DNA of 64,000 bases from CAZPQK01 sp964588695 (GCA_964588695.1 CAZPQK010000011.1:46814-110813), one strand, 5' to 3'; numbered from the stretch's first letter, positions 35,213 to 44,678 are shown. A program made the numbers and translations. Notes: generated by a model not told the origin, from the sequence alone.

Positions 35213-35323
35213 GTTTGTACCCGTTCCTTGCTCGGCACTACGCCCAGCGTCCGACTTGCGAGCGAGAGAGTAGGGAATCGGCGTCGCCCGCCTAACGCCC
35301 AAGTGTCGCAAGCGCGCCGTTGA

Positions 35324-35734
35324 CTACTCCTCGTCGCGATTCTGCACCAACTCGTACAACACGCGCCCGGTTGAACCCGGGTGAAGGAAGGCAACCAGAG
35401 AATTCGACTTTCCAACGCGGGGTTCGTCGTCGATGAGGTCGACGCCGCGGTTGCGCATGTCGTCCAACGCGGCGTGAATGTCTTCCACCGCGAACGCGAT
35501 GTGGTGAATCCCTTCGCCGCGCTTCGCTACGAACTTGGAAATAGGGGAGTCATTAGCCAGGCCCTGAACCAGCTCCACACATGATCCCCCGACATGCAGC
35601 GTGGCCACTTCGACGTTGTACGCGTCGATAGTCTCGCGGTGCTCGGGTTCGACGCCGAAGTTCTTTTTGTACATCGCCAGGGTCGCGTCGATGTCGGTGA
35701 CGGCGATAGCGACGTGATCAATTCCTTGCAGCAT
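35324..35734 (-). CDS. mce: Methylmalonyl-CoA epimerase
   Basis: A 136-residue VOC-fold metalloenzyme interconverting the (S) and (R) forms of methylmalonyl-CoA. Family pattern: MLQGIDHVAIAVTDIDATLAMYKKNFG, EGIHHIAFAVEDIHAALDDM and STGRVLYELVQ, with the metal-ligand His and Glu in these segments. It is the last gene of the minus-strand propionyl-CoA operon and starts 2 bases after the mutase stop. It closes the route between carboxylase product and mutase substrate. Confidence 0.95.
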   Translation of the reverse strand: MLQGIDHVAIAVTDIDATLAMYKKNFGVEPEHRETIDAYNVEVATLHVGGSCVELVQGLANDSPISKFVAKRGEGIHHIAFAVEDIHAALDDMRNRGVDLIDDEPRVGKSNSLVAFLHPGSTGRVLYELVQNRDEE

Positions 35735-35736
35735 AG

Positions 35737-37359
35737 TTAACCTCGCGGCTGGCGGTAGCGGCCGAACTCGGCGCTGAGGGTTTTGCAGATTTCGCCGATG
35801 CTGGCTTGCCGCTTAACGGCTTCCAGAATCAACGGGAAAAGGTTGTCGTTGGCGGCGGCCGCAGATTTCAACTTTGCCAGGGTTTCATCTAGAGCTGCGT
35901 TGTCCCGGTCCTTCCGCCGTCGCCTTAGAGCTCCGACCTGCTCCTGTTCCAGGTTGGGGTCGAGCGTAAACACTGGCGGGTCTTCGCCGGTGTCGTCGAC
36001 ATGTTTGTTCACGCCAACGACGAAGGTTTCTTCGTTTTCAAGCGCACGCTGAAACCGGTAGGCCGCGCGTTCGATCTCTCCCTGCGGATAACCTTCTTCG
36101 ATGGCTTTGATCATCCCACCCATGTCGTCGATACGCGCGATCTCCGACGCGGCCCGTGCTTCCAACTCGTCGGTTAGCGACTCAACGAAGTGGCTTCCGG
36201 CCAGTGGGTCGATGGTATCGGCGACACCGGTTTCTTCTAAAATAACCTGTTGGGTGCGTAGCGCCAGTTTTGATGCGGGACCGCTGGGCAACCCCAACGC
36301 TTCGTCCATGCTATTGGTGTGCAGACTTTGGGTGCCGCCCAGGACCGCTGCCAACGCCTGCATGGTTACTCGTACGACGTTGTTGTCGGGTTGTTGAGCG
36401 GTCAGCGTGCTGCCGGCGGTTTGCGAATGGAATCGCATTAACCAACTAGATTGTTTCTTAGCGCCAAATCGATCGCGCATGATCTTCGCCCACAAACGAC
36501 GCGCCGCGCGAAACTTGGCGACTTCTTCGAAGAAATGATTGTGCACGTTGAAGAAAAAACTGAGTCGCGGAGCAAACGTGTCGACATCCAGGCCCGCGTC
36601 GAGTCCGGCCTGGACGTAGGCAATACCGTCGCCGAGCGTGAAAGCCAGTTCCTGAACCGCAGTGGAGCCAGCCTCGCGAATGTGATAGCCGGATATCGAT
36701 ATCGGGTTCCAGTTGGGGAGTTCGGCGGCGCACCACTGGAACATGTTGGTGATCAGGCGCATCGATGGCGCGGGAGGGAACACAAACGTCCCGCGAGCCA
36801 TGTATTCCTTTAGAATGTCGTTTTGCACGGTACCTGCAAGCGCGGAACGGCTGATCCCGCGTTCTTCGGCAACCGCCACATACATGGCGAGTAAGATCGA
36901 AGCGGTGGCGTTGATGGTCATAGAGGTACTGACCTGGTCCACGGGAATTCCGTCGAACACTACGCGCATGTCGTCGATCGTATCGATGGCCACGCCGACA
37001 CGCCCCACCTCACCTAGTGCCATTGGATCGTCGGAGTCGTAACCCATCTGAGTCGGGAGGTCGAAGGCGACGCTCAGGCCTTTCTGACCTCGTTCCAGCA
37101 AGTAATGAAAGCGTTCGTTGGTATCGCGGGCGCTGCCGAACCCGGCATACTGGCGAATCGTCCAGGGACGGCCGCGGTACATGGTTGGATAGACGCCGCG
37201 GGTAAAGGGGAACTCGCCGGGGAATTCTTCGGTTCGGTCGCCAGGCTCATATACCGGGGCAACCGGAATGTCGGAGTGTGTCGCGAACTGAGGGCGGCGT
37301 TCGCCGCGCTTTTCAACAAACGGGTGATAAGTCTCTTTCTCCCAGCGATCCTTACTCAT
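35737..37359 (-). CDS. mcmA1: Methylmalonyl-CoA mutase catalytic subunit
   Basis: A 540-residue TIM-barrel catalytic subunit without a B12 domain. Family marks: GVYPTMYRGRPWTIRQYAGF, GLSVAFDLPTQMGYDSDDP, TINATASILLAMY, GTVQNDILKEYMARGTF, ISISGYHIREAGSTAVQELA and SLHTNSMDEALGLPS. It rearranges (R)-methylmalonyl-CoA to succinyl-CoA with the separate B12 subunit encoded at 31242-31643. The start overlaps the end of the carrier-protein gene by 8 bases. Whether the natural substrate is methylmalonyl-CoA rather than another acyl-CoA rests on the neighbouring carboxylase and epimerase. Confidence 0.93.
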   Translation of the reverse strand: MSKDRWEKETYHPFVEKRGERRPQFATHSDIPVAPVYEPGDRTEEFPGEFPFTRGVYPTMYRGRPWTIRQYAGFGSARDTNERFHYLLERGQKGLSVAFDLPTQMGYDSDDPMALGEVGRVGVAIDTIDDMRVVFDGIPVDQVSTSMTINATASILLAMYVAVAEERGISRSALAGTVQNDILKEYMARGTFVFPPAPSMRLITNMFQWCAAELPNWNPISISGYHIREAGSTAVQELAFTLGDGIAYVQAGLDAGLDVDTFAPRLSFFFNVHNHFFEEVAKFRAARRLWAKIMRDRFGAKKQSSWLMRFHSQTAGSTLTAQQPDNNVVRVTMQALAAVLGGTQSLHTNSMDEALGLPSGPASKLALRTQQVILEETGVADTIDPLAGSHFVESLTDELEARAASEIARIDDMGGMIKAIEEGYPQGEIERAAYRFQRALENEETFVVGVNKHVDDTGEDPPVFTLDPNLEQEQVGALRRRRKDRDNAALDETLAKLKSAAAANDNLFPLILEAVKRQASIGEICKTLSAEFGRYRQPRG

Positions 37360-37879
37360 CGTTCGCCCTCAGCACAACCAAGACCGCCTGGGTTTCAACC
37401 GTATCGCCCGGCGAAACCTTTATATCTTCGACAACACCGTCAGACTCGGCGGTCAGTTCGTTTTGCATCTTCATCGCTTCCATCACGACCAGTGGAGTCC
37501 CCACGGTAACGACATCGCCAACCTGTACTTTAACGTCGACGATTACTCCGGGCATCGGGGAGCGCAGCGTTGCGCCGGCGGCCGCCGCATCGACGGCTTC
37601 GGCGTCGCGAACCGCGCGCATCAGTTCGTCGAGAACGTCCACATCGTAGTGTCGACCCAGAACCCGCGCGTAGTAGCGGCCCTCGCTCGCATCAACCGCG
37701 CCAGACTCGACGGTAAACGATTCGTTTCCAATCATTAGCGAACGATACTCAGTGTCCCCGAAGTGGCGGCTGTCGACATCGTACGACTCTCCGTCAACCA
37801 CGACGCGGAACCGACCGTTGACCCGCGATACTTCTACCGCGCGCTCTTCTCCTGCGAGTCTGACCACGAACTTCATCAT
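37352..37879 (-). CDS. Biotin carboxyl carrier protein of acyl-CoA carboxylase
   Basis: A 175-residue biotin carrier. The C-terminal biotinyl domain (about residues 100-172) has the attachment motif EAMKM with Lys137, preceded by LRSPMPGVIVDVKVQVGD. The N-terminal hundred residues look like the small beta-rich interaction domain found in the alpha subunit of propionyl-CoA carboxylases, here split off from the biotin carboxylase. Overlaps the biotin carboxylase stop by 4 bases and the mutase start by 8 bases. Confidence 0.9.
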   Translation of the reverse strand: MMKFVVRLAGEERAVEVSRVNGRFRVVVDGESYDVDSRHFGDTEYRSLMIGNESFTVESGAVDASEGRYYARVLGRHYDVDVLDELMRAVRDAEAVDAAAAGATLRSPMPGVIVDVKVQVGDVVTVGTPLVVMEAMKMQNELTAESDGVVEDIKVSPGDTVETQAVLVVLRANDE

Positions 37880-39381
37880 GAATCCAACCCTCGCATTCCC
37901 GAGCGTCGAGCTGCGGCGCGCCAGGCGCGGTTGCTGTCGTCGTCGATGGTCAGTCGCACTTGTTCGTTGTGCTCGAAGGCCGCTATACCGGCGGCGATGG
38001 CGGCTAAATCGACTTCGTCCTTGCGGCGAGCGAGTTCATTGGGGTCGAAGTTGGCTTCGATGTACTTAGTGTCGTAGCTGCCGTCCAAGAAACCTGGTTC
38101 TTGTAACGCCCACAACAAAAAGTCTGAGTTGGTGCGAATCCCGTCGGCGCGATACTCGCGGAGCGCCCGCGCTGCGCGACGAATGGCTTGCTCGCGATCC
38201 TCCGCCCAAACGCTAATCTTGCCAATCATCGGGTCGTAGTAAATGGGAACTTCGTATCCCGCGTAAACCCCGTTGTCGTTACGGACGCCGGGACCTTGGG
38301 GAAGAGTGAGTCGATTGATGAGCCCGACCGACGGAACGAACCCCTGGCTGGGATCTTCGGCATAAACCCGCAGTTCGATGCCATGACCTTTGGGCGCGAT
38401 GTCTTTTTGGTCAACGTCGAGACCCAGACCCGCTGCCACTTCGATCTGCTGCCGTACCAGGTCGACACCGTACACCAACTCGGTCACAGGATGTTCGACT
38501 TGAAGACGAGTGTTCATCTCCAAAAAATAAAAGTTCTTATTTCCGTCGAGAATAAACTCGACCGTTCCGGCACCACGATAGTTGGTGGCCTGCGCAGCCT
38601 TCCGCGCAGCGTCAGACAGATCGGCCCGAAGCTTCTCGTCGACGACTGGGGAAGGTGATTCTTCGATCACTTTCTGGTAACGCCGCTGCATGGAGCATTC
38701 GCGCTCGCCATAGGTGAGCACCTTGCCCGCGCCGTCGGCCATTACTTGAATCTCGATGTGCTTCGGATTTTCGGCAAAACGCTCGACATACACCGACCCG
38801 TCTCCGAACGCGCTTTGCGCTTCGCCCTGGGTCATTTCCAAGGCTTTGCGAAAATCGCCGGCCGCGTGGACAATTCGCATGCCTTTGCCGCCACCGCCAG
38901 CCGCGGCCTTGATCATCACCGGATAACCAATCTCATCGGCAACTTTCGCGGCGGCCTCGGGGTCATCAACCGCACCGTCGCTGCCGGGAATCATTGGCAC
39001 GCCCGCCGCTTTCATTATCTCGCGCGCGCTAAGCTTGTTTCCCATGTCGTGAATAGACTGTTCGCTGGGGCCGATAAACGTGGCGCCAGCGTCTGTTACC
39101 GCTCGAGCAAACTCGGCGTTTTCGGACAGGAATCCATACCCGGGGTGAACCGCGTCGGCGCCCGACTTTTTGATGGCGTCGACCAGCCGTTCGATATCCA
39201 AGTAGCTTTCATGGCTGGGGGCAGGGCCAATATTGTAGGCCTCGTACGCGTGCGAGACGTGCAGCGCGGTACGATCGATGTCGGAGTACACGGCGACGGG
39301 CCGAATACCCATTTCTTTGCAGGTTCGCATCACCCGGACGGCGATTTCACCGCGGTTGGCTACCAGGACTTTCTTAAACAT
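37876..39381 (-). CDS. pccA: Acyl-CoA carboxylase biotin carboxylase subunit
   Basis: A 501-residue ATP-grasp enzyme that carboxylates biotin. Landmarks: MFKKVLVANRGEIAVRVMRT, DAVHPGYGFLSENAEFA, the Gly-rich ATP loop KAAAGGGGKGMRIV, RECSMQRRYQKVIEE, FYFLEMNTRLQVEHPVTE and GHGIELRVYAEDP. The biotin domain is on the next gene. With the carboxyltransferase and mutase genes in the same operon it most likely acts on propionyl-CoA; an acetyl-CoA or broad acyl-CoA role is possible. Its start shares one base with the upstream gene's stop. Confidence 0.92.
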   Translation of the reverse strand: MFKKVLVANRGEIAVRVMRTCKEMGIRPVAVYSDIDRTALHVSHAYEAYNIGPAPSHESYLDIERLVDAIKKSGADAVHPGYGFLSENAEFARAVTDAGATFIGPSEQSIHDMGNKLSAREIMKAAGVPMIPGSDGAVDDPEAAAKVADEIGYPVMIKAAAGGGGKGMRIVHAAGDFRKALEMTQGEAQSAFGDGSVYVERFAENPKHIEIQVMADGAGKVLTYGERECSMQRRYQKVIEESPSPVVDEKLRADLSDAARKAAQATNYRGAGTVEFILDGNKNFYFLEMNTRLQVEHPVTELVYGVDLVRQQIEVAAGLGLDVDQKDIAPKGHGIELRVYAEDPSQGFVPSVGLINRLTLPQGPGVRNDNGVYAGYEVPIYYDPMIGKISVWAEDREQAIRRAARALREYRADGIRTNSDFLLWALQEPGFLDGSYDTKYIEANFDPNELARRKDEVDLAAIAAGIAAFEHNEQVRLTIDDDSNRAWRAAARRSGMRGLDS

Positions 39382-40931
39382 TACAGTGGAATGTTCCCGT
39401 GTTTCTTTTGAGGGACGGACTGGCGTTTGTTGGTAAGGCTTTCCAACGCCGCGATAATCTTCGGCCGCGTTTGTCGCGGTTCAATTACGTCATCGATATA
39501 ACCCAGTTCGGCGGCGATGTAGGGATTGGCAAACTTTTCGTTGTAGGCGTCGATCAACCGCTTGCGCTCTGCATCCGGATCTTTAGCTTCTGCGATTTCC
39601 TTTTTGTTGAGAATGTTCACAGCACCTTCGGCACCCATTACGGCGAGTTCCGCCGTGGGCCACGCGACGTTGTAGTCGGCGCGTATGTGCTTGGAACTCA
39701 TCACATCGTACGCGCCGCCGTATGCTTTGCGCGTGATCACGGTAATCTTCGGCACTGTGGCTTCGCAGTAAGCAAAAAGAAGCTTCGCACCGTGCTTAAT
39801 GATGCCGCCGTATTCCTGTTCGGTTCCGGGAAGAAAGCCGGGGACGTCTTCGAAAGTGATCAACGGAATATTAAACGAATCACAAAACCGAACGAAACGT
39901 GCGGCCTTCAAAGATGACTTAATATCCAAAACGCCGGCAAGAAACTTCGGTTGGTTGCCCACGATCCCGACGCTACGCCCGTTGAGTCGGGCGAATCCGA
40001 CGACAATGTTAGTTGCATACATTGGTTGAATTTCAAAAAACTCACCGTCGTCGACGATACGCGAAATAACATCGACCATATCGTAAGGCGTTTTGGGGTT
40101 TTCTGGGACGAGCGTGTCCAGCGATTCGTCCATGCGCCCGGGGTCGTCCTGGCAGTCGCGTCGCGGGGGGTCGGACAGGTTGTTTTGCGGCATGTATTCC
40201 AGCATGCGTCGAATCTGCAAGATACAGTCTTGATCATTCTTGGCCATTAAATGTGCGACGCCACTGGTGGTGTTGTGCGTCCGTGCGCCGCCCAGGTCTT
40301 CAAACGTGACATCTTCGTTGGTCACCATTTTGATTACGTTGGGTCCGGTGACGAACATGTGGCTGGTTTCGTCGACCATAACGATGAAATCGGTAATCGC
40401 GGGGGAGTACACCGCACCGCCCGCGCAAGGCCCCATAATCGCCGAAATCTGCGGAATGACCCCCGATGCCAACGTGTTGCGCAGAAAGATATCGGCGTAG
40501 CCGCCCAGGCTGGCGACGCCCTCTTGAATGCGCGCGCCGCCGGAGTCGTTAAGCCCAACAACGGGCGCGCCGTTTTCGACCGCCAGATCCATCAGCCGAC
40601 AGATCTTTCCCGCGTTGGCCTCGCTCAGCGTTCCACCGAAAACGGTAAAATCCTGCGCGAACGCATAAGTGAGTCGCCCGTTTACCGTGCCGAAGCCGGC
40701 CACGACTCCATCACCCGGAATCTTCTTTTTGTCCATGCCGAAGTCGTTGCTGCGATGCGTGACGAATACACCCATCTCTTGAAACGTCCCGGAGTCAAAC
40801 AGCAGACCGATGCGCTCGCGCGCGGTGAGTCGACCTGATTCATGGATTTTTTGAATGCGCGCTTCGCCGCCACCCAGCATGGCCTGATCGCGACGACGGC
40901 GGAGTTCTTCGATTTTTTTGTTGCTTGGCAT
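39381..40931 (-). CDS. pccB: Acyl-CoA (propionyl-CoA) carboxylase carboxyltransferase subunit
   Basis: A 516-residue carboxyltransferase of the crotonase fold, moving CO2 from biotin to propionyl-CoA. Family marks: RLTARERIGLLFDSGTFQE, VNGRLTYAFAQDFTVFGGT, GLNDSGGARIQEGVASLGGY, MGPCAGGAVYSPAITDF and ITRKAYGGAYDVMSSKHI. First gene of the minus-strand operon. The ATG at 40931 fits the family start (MPSNKKIEELRRR); an in-frame TTG at 40961 would start inside a leader hairpin. Neither has a good ribosome-binding site. Confidence 0.94.
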   Translation of the reverse strand: MPSNKKIEELRRRRDQAMLGGGEARIQKIHESGRLTARERIGLLFDSGTFQEMGVFVTHRSNDFGMDKKKIPGDGVVAGFGTVNGRLTYAFAQDFTVFGGTLSEANAGKICRLMDLAVENGAPVVGLNDSGGARIQEGVASLGGYADIFLRNTLASGVIPQISAIMGPCAGGAVYSPAITDFIVMVDETSHMFVTGPNVIKMVTNEDVTFEDLGGARTHNTTSGVAHLMAKNDQDCILQIRRMLEYMPQNNLSDPPRRDCQDDPGRMDESLDTLVPENPKTPYDMVDVISRIVDDGEFFEIQPMYATNIVVGFARLNGRSVGIVGNQPKFLAGVLDIKSSLKAARFVRFCDSFNIPLITFEDVPGFLPGTEQEYGGIIKHGAKLLFAYCEATVPKITVITRKAYGGAYDVMSSKHIRADYNVAWPTAELAVMGAEGAVNILNKKEIAEAKDPDAERKRLIDAYNEKFANPYIAAELGYIDDVIEPRQTRPKIIAALESLTNKRQSVPQKKHGNIPL

Positions 40932-40941
40932 CGTTAGGTAG

Positions 40942-40959
40942 GGGGGAGCCGAGTCCCCC
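40942..40959 (-). promoter_or_regulatory. Leader hairpin before pccB
   Basis: A 6-bp GC stem (40942-40947 with 40954-40959) with a 6-base loop, ending 10 bases before the pccB ATG in the transcript. It could affect translation initiation; no known riboswitch is recognised. Confidence 0.35.
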
Positions 40960-41018
40960 AAAGGGTGTCGGCAGAGAACCGTTTAACGTGAGTAATAACA
41001 GACACTTAGTAAAGGGCG

Positions 41019-41047
41019 ATTGTAGGCGAGGGCCAGCACGCGGTCAA
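41019..41047 (-). promoter_or_regulatory. Promoter of the propionyl-CoA carboxylase operon
   Basis: On the minus strand TTGACC (41042-41047), a 17-base spacer and TACAAT (41019-41024). Both hexamers differ from consensus by one base. It lies about 90 bases upstream of pccB with no other minus-strand gene behind it. Confidence 0.7.
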
Positions 41048-41159
41048 CGATTTTGATTGCCCTGAGCGCGTAAAACCGCATATTATTTGAACATGCGGCG
41101 ACGGTCCAGCCTCGGTCGCCGACCATCTTGTCTAACTCCCCACCATTTAGGAGGTTATC

Positions 41160-41771
41160 GTGCTGCGTGTGTTAACAGCGGTTATGTTGGCGTTTGTCCT
41201 TGTTGGATGTTCGGGCGAGGGCGGCGACGACCATGCGGGCCACAGCCACGATGAAAGTGACACCGGTGCACGAACGATGACCGAGGCTCCGGAAGGTGAA
41301 TCTCGTTCCGCGATTACAGCGAACCTGCCCGAGGCCGACGTTACCGTCGGAATGACGATGACGCCATTCTTTGACCAAGAGGGAAGCGCCGGCAGCAAAG
41401 CGGTGGCACCTGGTGAGACATTTGACATTCACGTTTGGGTATCGCAAACACCCGGAATTGCAACCAACGCTGCGCAAATGCGTCTGGTTATACCGACAGG
41501 CATTAGAGTTCTTGGGGTGGAGAAGATTGGTCAGCAACTGACCATGGGCGATATTCAGGAAAATTATCAAATCGCATATCCGTGCAACGAAAACGAACGG
41601 TTTGGCCTGTTTAAAGTCGCTGCGATCGTGGAAGAGAGTTTCCAGGGCGGCGAAATCGAAATTGGACGAGGCATTCTTCCCAACGGAGAAAGCTTCCTGG
41701 GGTTTGTCGACTGCCGGAAACGCGAAATGCTTGCCGGCTCCGGCGGCAAAGCAACCTTAACGCGTCGCTAG
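41160..41771 (+). CDS. Predicted lipoprotein, His-rich N-terminus, unknown function
   Basis: A 203-residue predicted lipoprotein: MLRVLTAVMLAFVLVGC with lipobox LVGC (Cys17), then a His/Asp-rich stretch (GGDDHAGHSHDE) that could bind metal. The mature part is beta-rich (FDIHVWVSQTPGIATNAAQM, LVIPTGIRVLGVEKIGQQL), like a single immunoglobulin-type domain of the kind that follows a threshold or cohesin-like fold, but no family is recognised. The GTG at 41160 has an ideal AGGAGG site 5 bases upstream. An M6-type protease gene follows on the same strand. Confidence 0.75.
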   Translation: MLRVLTAVMLAFVLVGCSGEGGDDHAGHSHDESDTGARTMTEAPEGESRSAITANLPEADVTVGMTMTPFFDQEGSAGSKAVAPGETFDIHVWVSQTPGIATNAAQMRLVIPTGIRVLGVEKIGQQLTMGDIQENYQIAYPCNENERFGLFKVAAIVEESFQGGEIEIGRGILPNGESFLGFVDCRKREMLAGSGGKATLTRR

Positions 41772-41843
41772 CGATCGGCCGCTGGCCGTACTCCACTCGT
41801 CGGCGAACATTGCTCGGTGCAGCAACAGAGTGTGAGGAAGAAT

Positions 41844-44678
41844 ATGAAGCGAATCGCCGCGCTCACGGTACTCGTGCTTACCTGGACGTCGGCCGCGTGG
41901 CCGTGTAGTCCTTCCGACGGCGGCCCTATGCCGGATCTTTACCGCGGACTGATCGCGAAAGATCGAACTGCCTACACCATGAGCCGCGCCTGGCGAAACA
42001 AAGTGCTTCGTGTGAAGCGCGAGCGCGAAGCGTACCTTGCGTCTCTTCCCGCCAACGCCCGCGGGCGACAACTGCCCGAACAATACCGCGTGACCGGAAC
42101 CGTGCGCGTGCCCGTTTTGTTGGGTTCGTTCTCCAACGTTGTTGCCTCGTACACTCGAACGCAACTCGATGACCGGATCTTTGGCGCGGGTGCCGGAACG
42201 CCGGGCAACGTTACCGACTACTGGGACGAGGCAAGCCTGGGTAACATCACGATGACGGGCGATGTGTTTGATTGGGTGGCGCTGCCCAACACCGATATCT
42301 ACTACGCCGGCACCAACAACGGACTGAGTCCGTCCACCGACCGTGTGGGCGAGTTCATGAAAGCTATCCTGGACGCCAACGACGCCGCCGTTGACTTTGG
42401 GCAGTACGACAACGACGGCCCCGACGGCATCCCCAACTCGGGCGACGACGACGGGTTTGTTGATGCCGCCACATTCGTTCATCCCGAGTCGGGCGCAGAG
42501 TCGGGCGGCGTAAGCGACAACATATGGTCGCACAAGTGGCGCTACAGTGCGTGGAACGCGTCGGGCGGTTCTCCCTACACCACTAACGACGCCGCGGCCG
42601 GCGGCGGGTTTATCCGCGTCGAAGACTACACGATTCAACCCGCGCGGAACGGTAACGGAACCCTTATCGATATTGGTGTTTTTTGTCACGAGTTTGGCCA
42701 CGCGCTGGGACTGCCCGATCTGTATGATCGCAATGGTAACGGTCAGGGGATTGGTTACTGGGGAATTATGGGGTCGGGCAACTGGAACACGCCCACGTCA
42801 CCAGCACATCCATGCGCGTGGACCTTGGTTGAAATGGGTTGGGTCGTGCCCAACGAAGTAACCTGGCAAGGCGCGGTGGAAAGTATCAGTCAGTTGGGCG
42901 GCGTGTTTAAGCTGCCCTTCACCCAGGATCGTTTTCGCCGTTCGACCGCGTGCGCGATCAATGGAACGTACTCATTGTACTGCGGTCTCACCCAAACGGA
43001 AGCATCGACACGAGGGTATGTCTCAGCGGCGCCCCAGGGAGCGTATGGCAACATGTGGGAAGAAACGATCGAGCGCGAGTTCGCGTTTGACGGTTCCACG
43101 CCGGTGACACTTTCGTACGCTTACGACTACGACACCGAAGCGACTTACGATTTTGCCTATGCGATTATCGAGACCGGAGGAAGCGAAACCACGCTGGCGA
43201 CTTACACCGGTACGGGATCGGGAACCGCGAACATCGACTTGACGCCACACGTCAGCGGCCTGACGCCGGGCGCCACTTATGCGATTAAGTTCCGCGCCAC
43301 GTCGGATCTTTCTTACTCCGACGAAGATGGTAACTACCCAAGTACCTGCGGGCTAATCGCGATTGATGACTTGTCGGTGACCGGTGGCGGCGAGACGTAT
43401 GTAAATGACTTTGAAAGTTCGATTAATGGTTGGCATCAGGACCCGGCGGAGAATCCAGCGACTGAGTTCTGGTTGGTTGAAAACCGTCAGGGCGTTGGCT
43501 ACGACGCTAACGTTCCCGGTCCGGGGCTGCTAATCACGCACATCGACCAGGATGTTGCGCACTCGGTGTTAATAAACAACGGGCCGTCGGCGCGCGGAGT
43601 TGTGGTCGAAGAAGCCAACGGCGACTTTGATCTAAACGGTTCGGGGTCGAACCGCGGTGAAGCCAGCGACGTTTATCCCGGAACTTCCAACAACCGCGAG
43701 TTCAGTGCGTTCAGTTTTCCGGCGTCCAGCGACAACAGCGGGGCGGTTACGCAGGTGGAAGTGTCGAGTATTTCAAGTTCGCTGCCGACAATGACTGCGT
43801 TTATGCGCGCGGGCGATCCCGCGCCCACTGCGACCGGTATTTCGCCCGACAACATCGACAACGATCAGTTGAATGTAGCAATTACGGTCAGCGGTACCGG
43901 TCTTCGTCACGGCGCAACTTTCAAGCTCGTGCTTAGTGCGCGTGACGGCGAAGATATCCAAGCTAGCGCCGTAAGATGGGTGGACCCGACGACGGTCACC
44001 GGAGAGTTCAATGTGTATAGCAAGACGGGGGGCAGTTGGGACCTGGAGGTGACCAACCCCGACGGGCAGGTTGCCACCATGTCCAACGCGATTACCATTA
44101 ACACCATTGTGGCCACAAAGCTTTACGCGTCGGATGTTCGCGTCAGCGAAGACATGGTGACACTGCGTTTTGAATTGCGGGGCCAGGAGGAAGGCGAGTT
44201 TGTTCGGTTGTTTCGCGGCGAGAGTGTCGACGGTCCATTCGGCAATCTTACTCGCGACTTCCAACCTTCCGTCGACAATATCTATGAGTACGTTGACGAC
44301 GACGTCAAGCCGGGCAAGACCTATCACTACGTCTTGGATTCGATACTTCCCGATGGCGAGCGGCAAGAGCTGTATCGCGGCCAGGCGACGGTGCCAACGC
44401 GAGACATCGCGCTTGAACAAAACGTACCCAATCCGTTTAATCCCACCACAACGATCCGCTATTTTCTGCCCGCCGAAGGAAACGTGGCGCTAACTATCCA
44501 CGACATCAGCGGGCGAGTGGTTACGACGCTGGTGAACTTACGGCAATCCGCGGGTAGCCACAATGTGCTGTGGAACGGTCGAAACTCACGGGGGGAAAGT
44601 GTGGCAACCGGTATCTATTTGTACCGACTGAAAGCGGACAACCGGGTGTTAACCCGAAAGATGATTCTGCTTAAGTAG
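41844..44678 (+). CDS. Secreted M6-family (InhA-like) metalloprotease with C-terminal sorting-type domain
   Basis: A 944-residue exported zinc protease. A signal peptide (MKRIAALTVLVLTWTSAAWP) is followed by an M6 catalytic domain with YWDEASLGNITMTGDVFDWV and the extended zinc motif HEFGHALGLPDLYD (first His at residue 282). Beta-rich modules follow (about residues 400-520 carbohydrate-binding-like, about 670-760 IPT/TIG-like, about 770-860 fibronectin-like). The end (ALEQNVPNPFNPTTTIRYFL, then ATGIYLYRLKADNRVLTRKM) is the FlgD-like 'NPFNP' tail of FCB-group secreted proteins, probably an export or attachment signal. The ATG at 41844 starts the signal peptide. Confidence 0.9.
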   Translation: MKRIAALTVLVLTWTSAAWPCSPSDGGPMPDLYRGLIAKDRTAYTMSRAWRNKVLRVKREREAYLASLPANARGRQLPEQYRVTGTVRVPVLLGSFSNVVASYTRTQLDDRIFGAGAGTPGNVTDYWDEASLGNITMTGDVFDWVALPNTDIYYAGTNNGLSPSTDRVGEFMKAILDANDAAVDFGQYDNDGPDGIPNSGDDDGFVDAATFVHPESGAESGGVSDNIWSHKWRYSAWNASGGSPYTTNDAAAGGGFIRVEDYTIQPARNGNGTLIDIGVFCHEFGHALGLPDLYDRNGNGQGIGYWGIMGSGNWNTPTSPAHPCAWTLVEMGWVVPNEVTWQGAVESISQLGGVFKLPFTQDRFRRSTACAINGTYSLYCGLTQTEASTRGYVSAAPQGAYGNMWEETIEREFAFDGSTPVTLSYAYDYDTEATYDFAYAIIETGGSETTLATYTGTGSGTANIDLTPHVSGLTPGATYAIKFRATSDLSYSDEDGNYPSTCGLIAIDDLSVTGGGETYVNDFESSINGWHQDPAENPATEFWLVENRQGVGYDANVPGPGLLITHIDQDVAHSVLINNGPSARGVVVEEANGDFDLNGSGSNRGEASDVYPGTSNNREFSAFSFPASSDNSGAVTQVEVSSISSSLPTMTAFMRAGDPAPTATGISPDNIDNDQLNVAITVSGTGLRHGATFKLVLSARDGEDIQASAVRWVDPTTVTGEFNVYSKTGGSWDLEVTNPDGQVATMSNAITINTIVATKLYASDVRVSEDMVTLRFELRGQEEGEFVRLFRGESVDGPFGNLTRDFQPSVDNIYEYVDDDVKPGKTYHYVLDSILPDGERQELYRGQATVPTRDIALEQNVPNPFNPTTTIRYFLPAEGNVALTIHDISGRVVTTLVNLRQSAGSHNVLWNGRNSRGESVATGIYLYRLKADNRVLTRKMILLK

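Noticed and set aside
35046..35323. CRISPR array or integron attC sites in the repeat-rich gap between hbd and mce
   Set aside because: Only two units, each a long self-complementary hairpin with unlike outer sequence; there are no regular spacers, no cas or integrase genes nearby, and the attC core GTTRRRY pattern is not evident.
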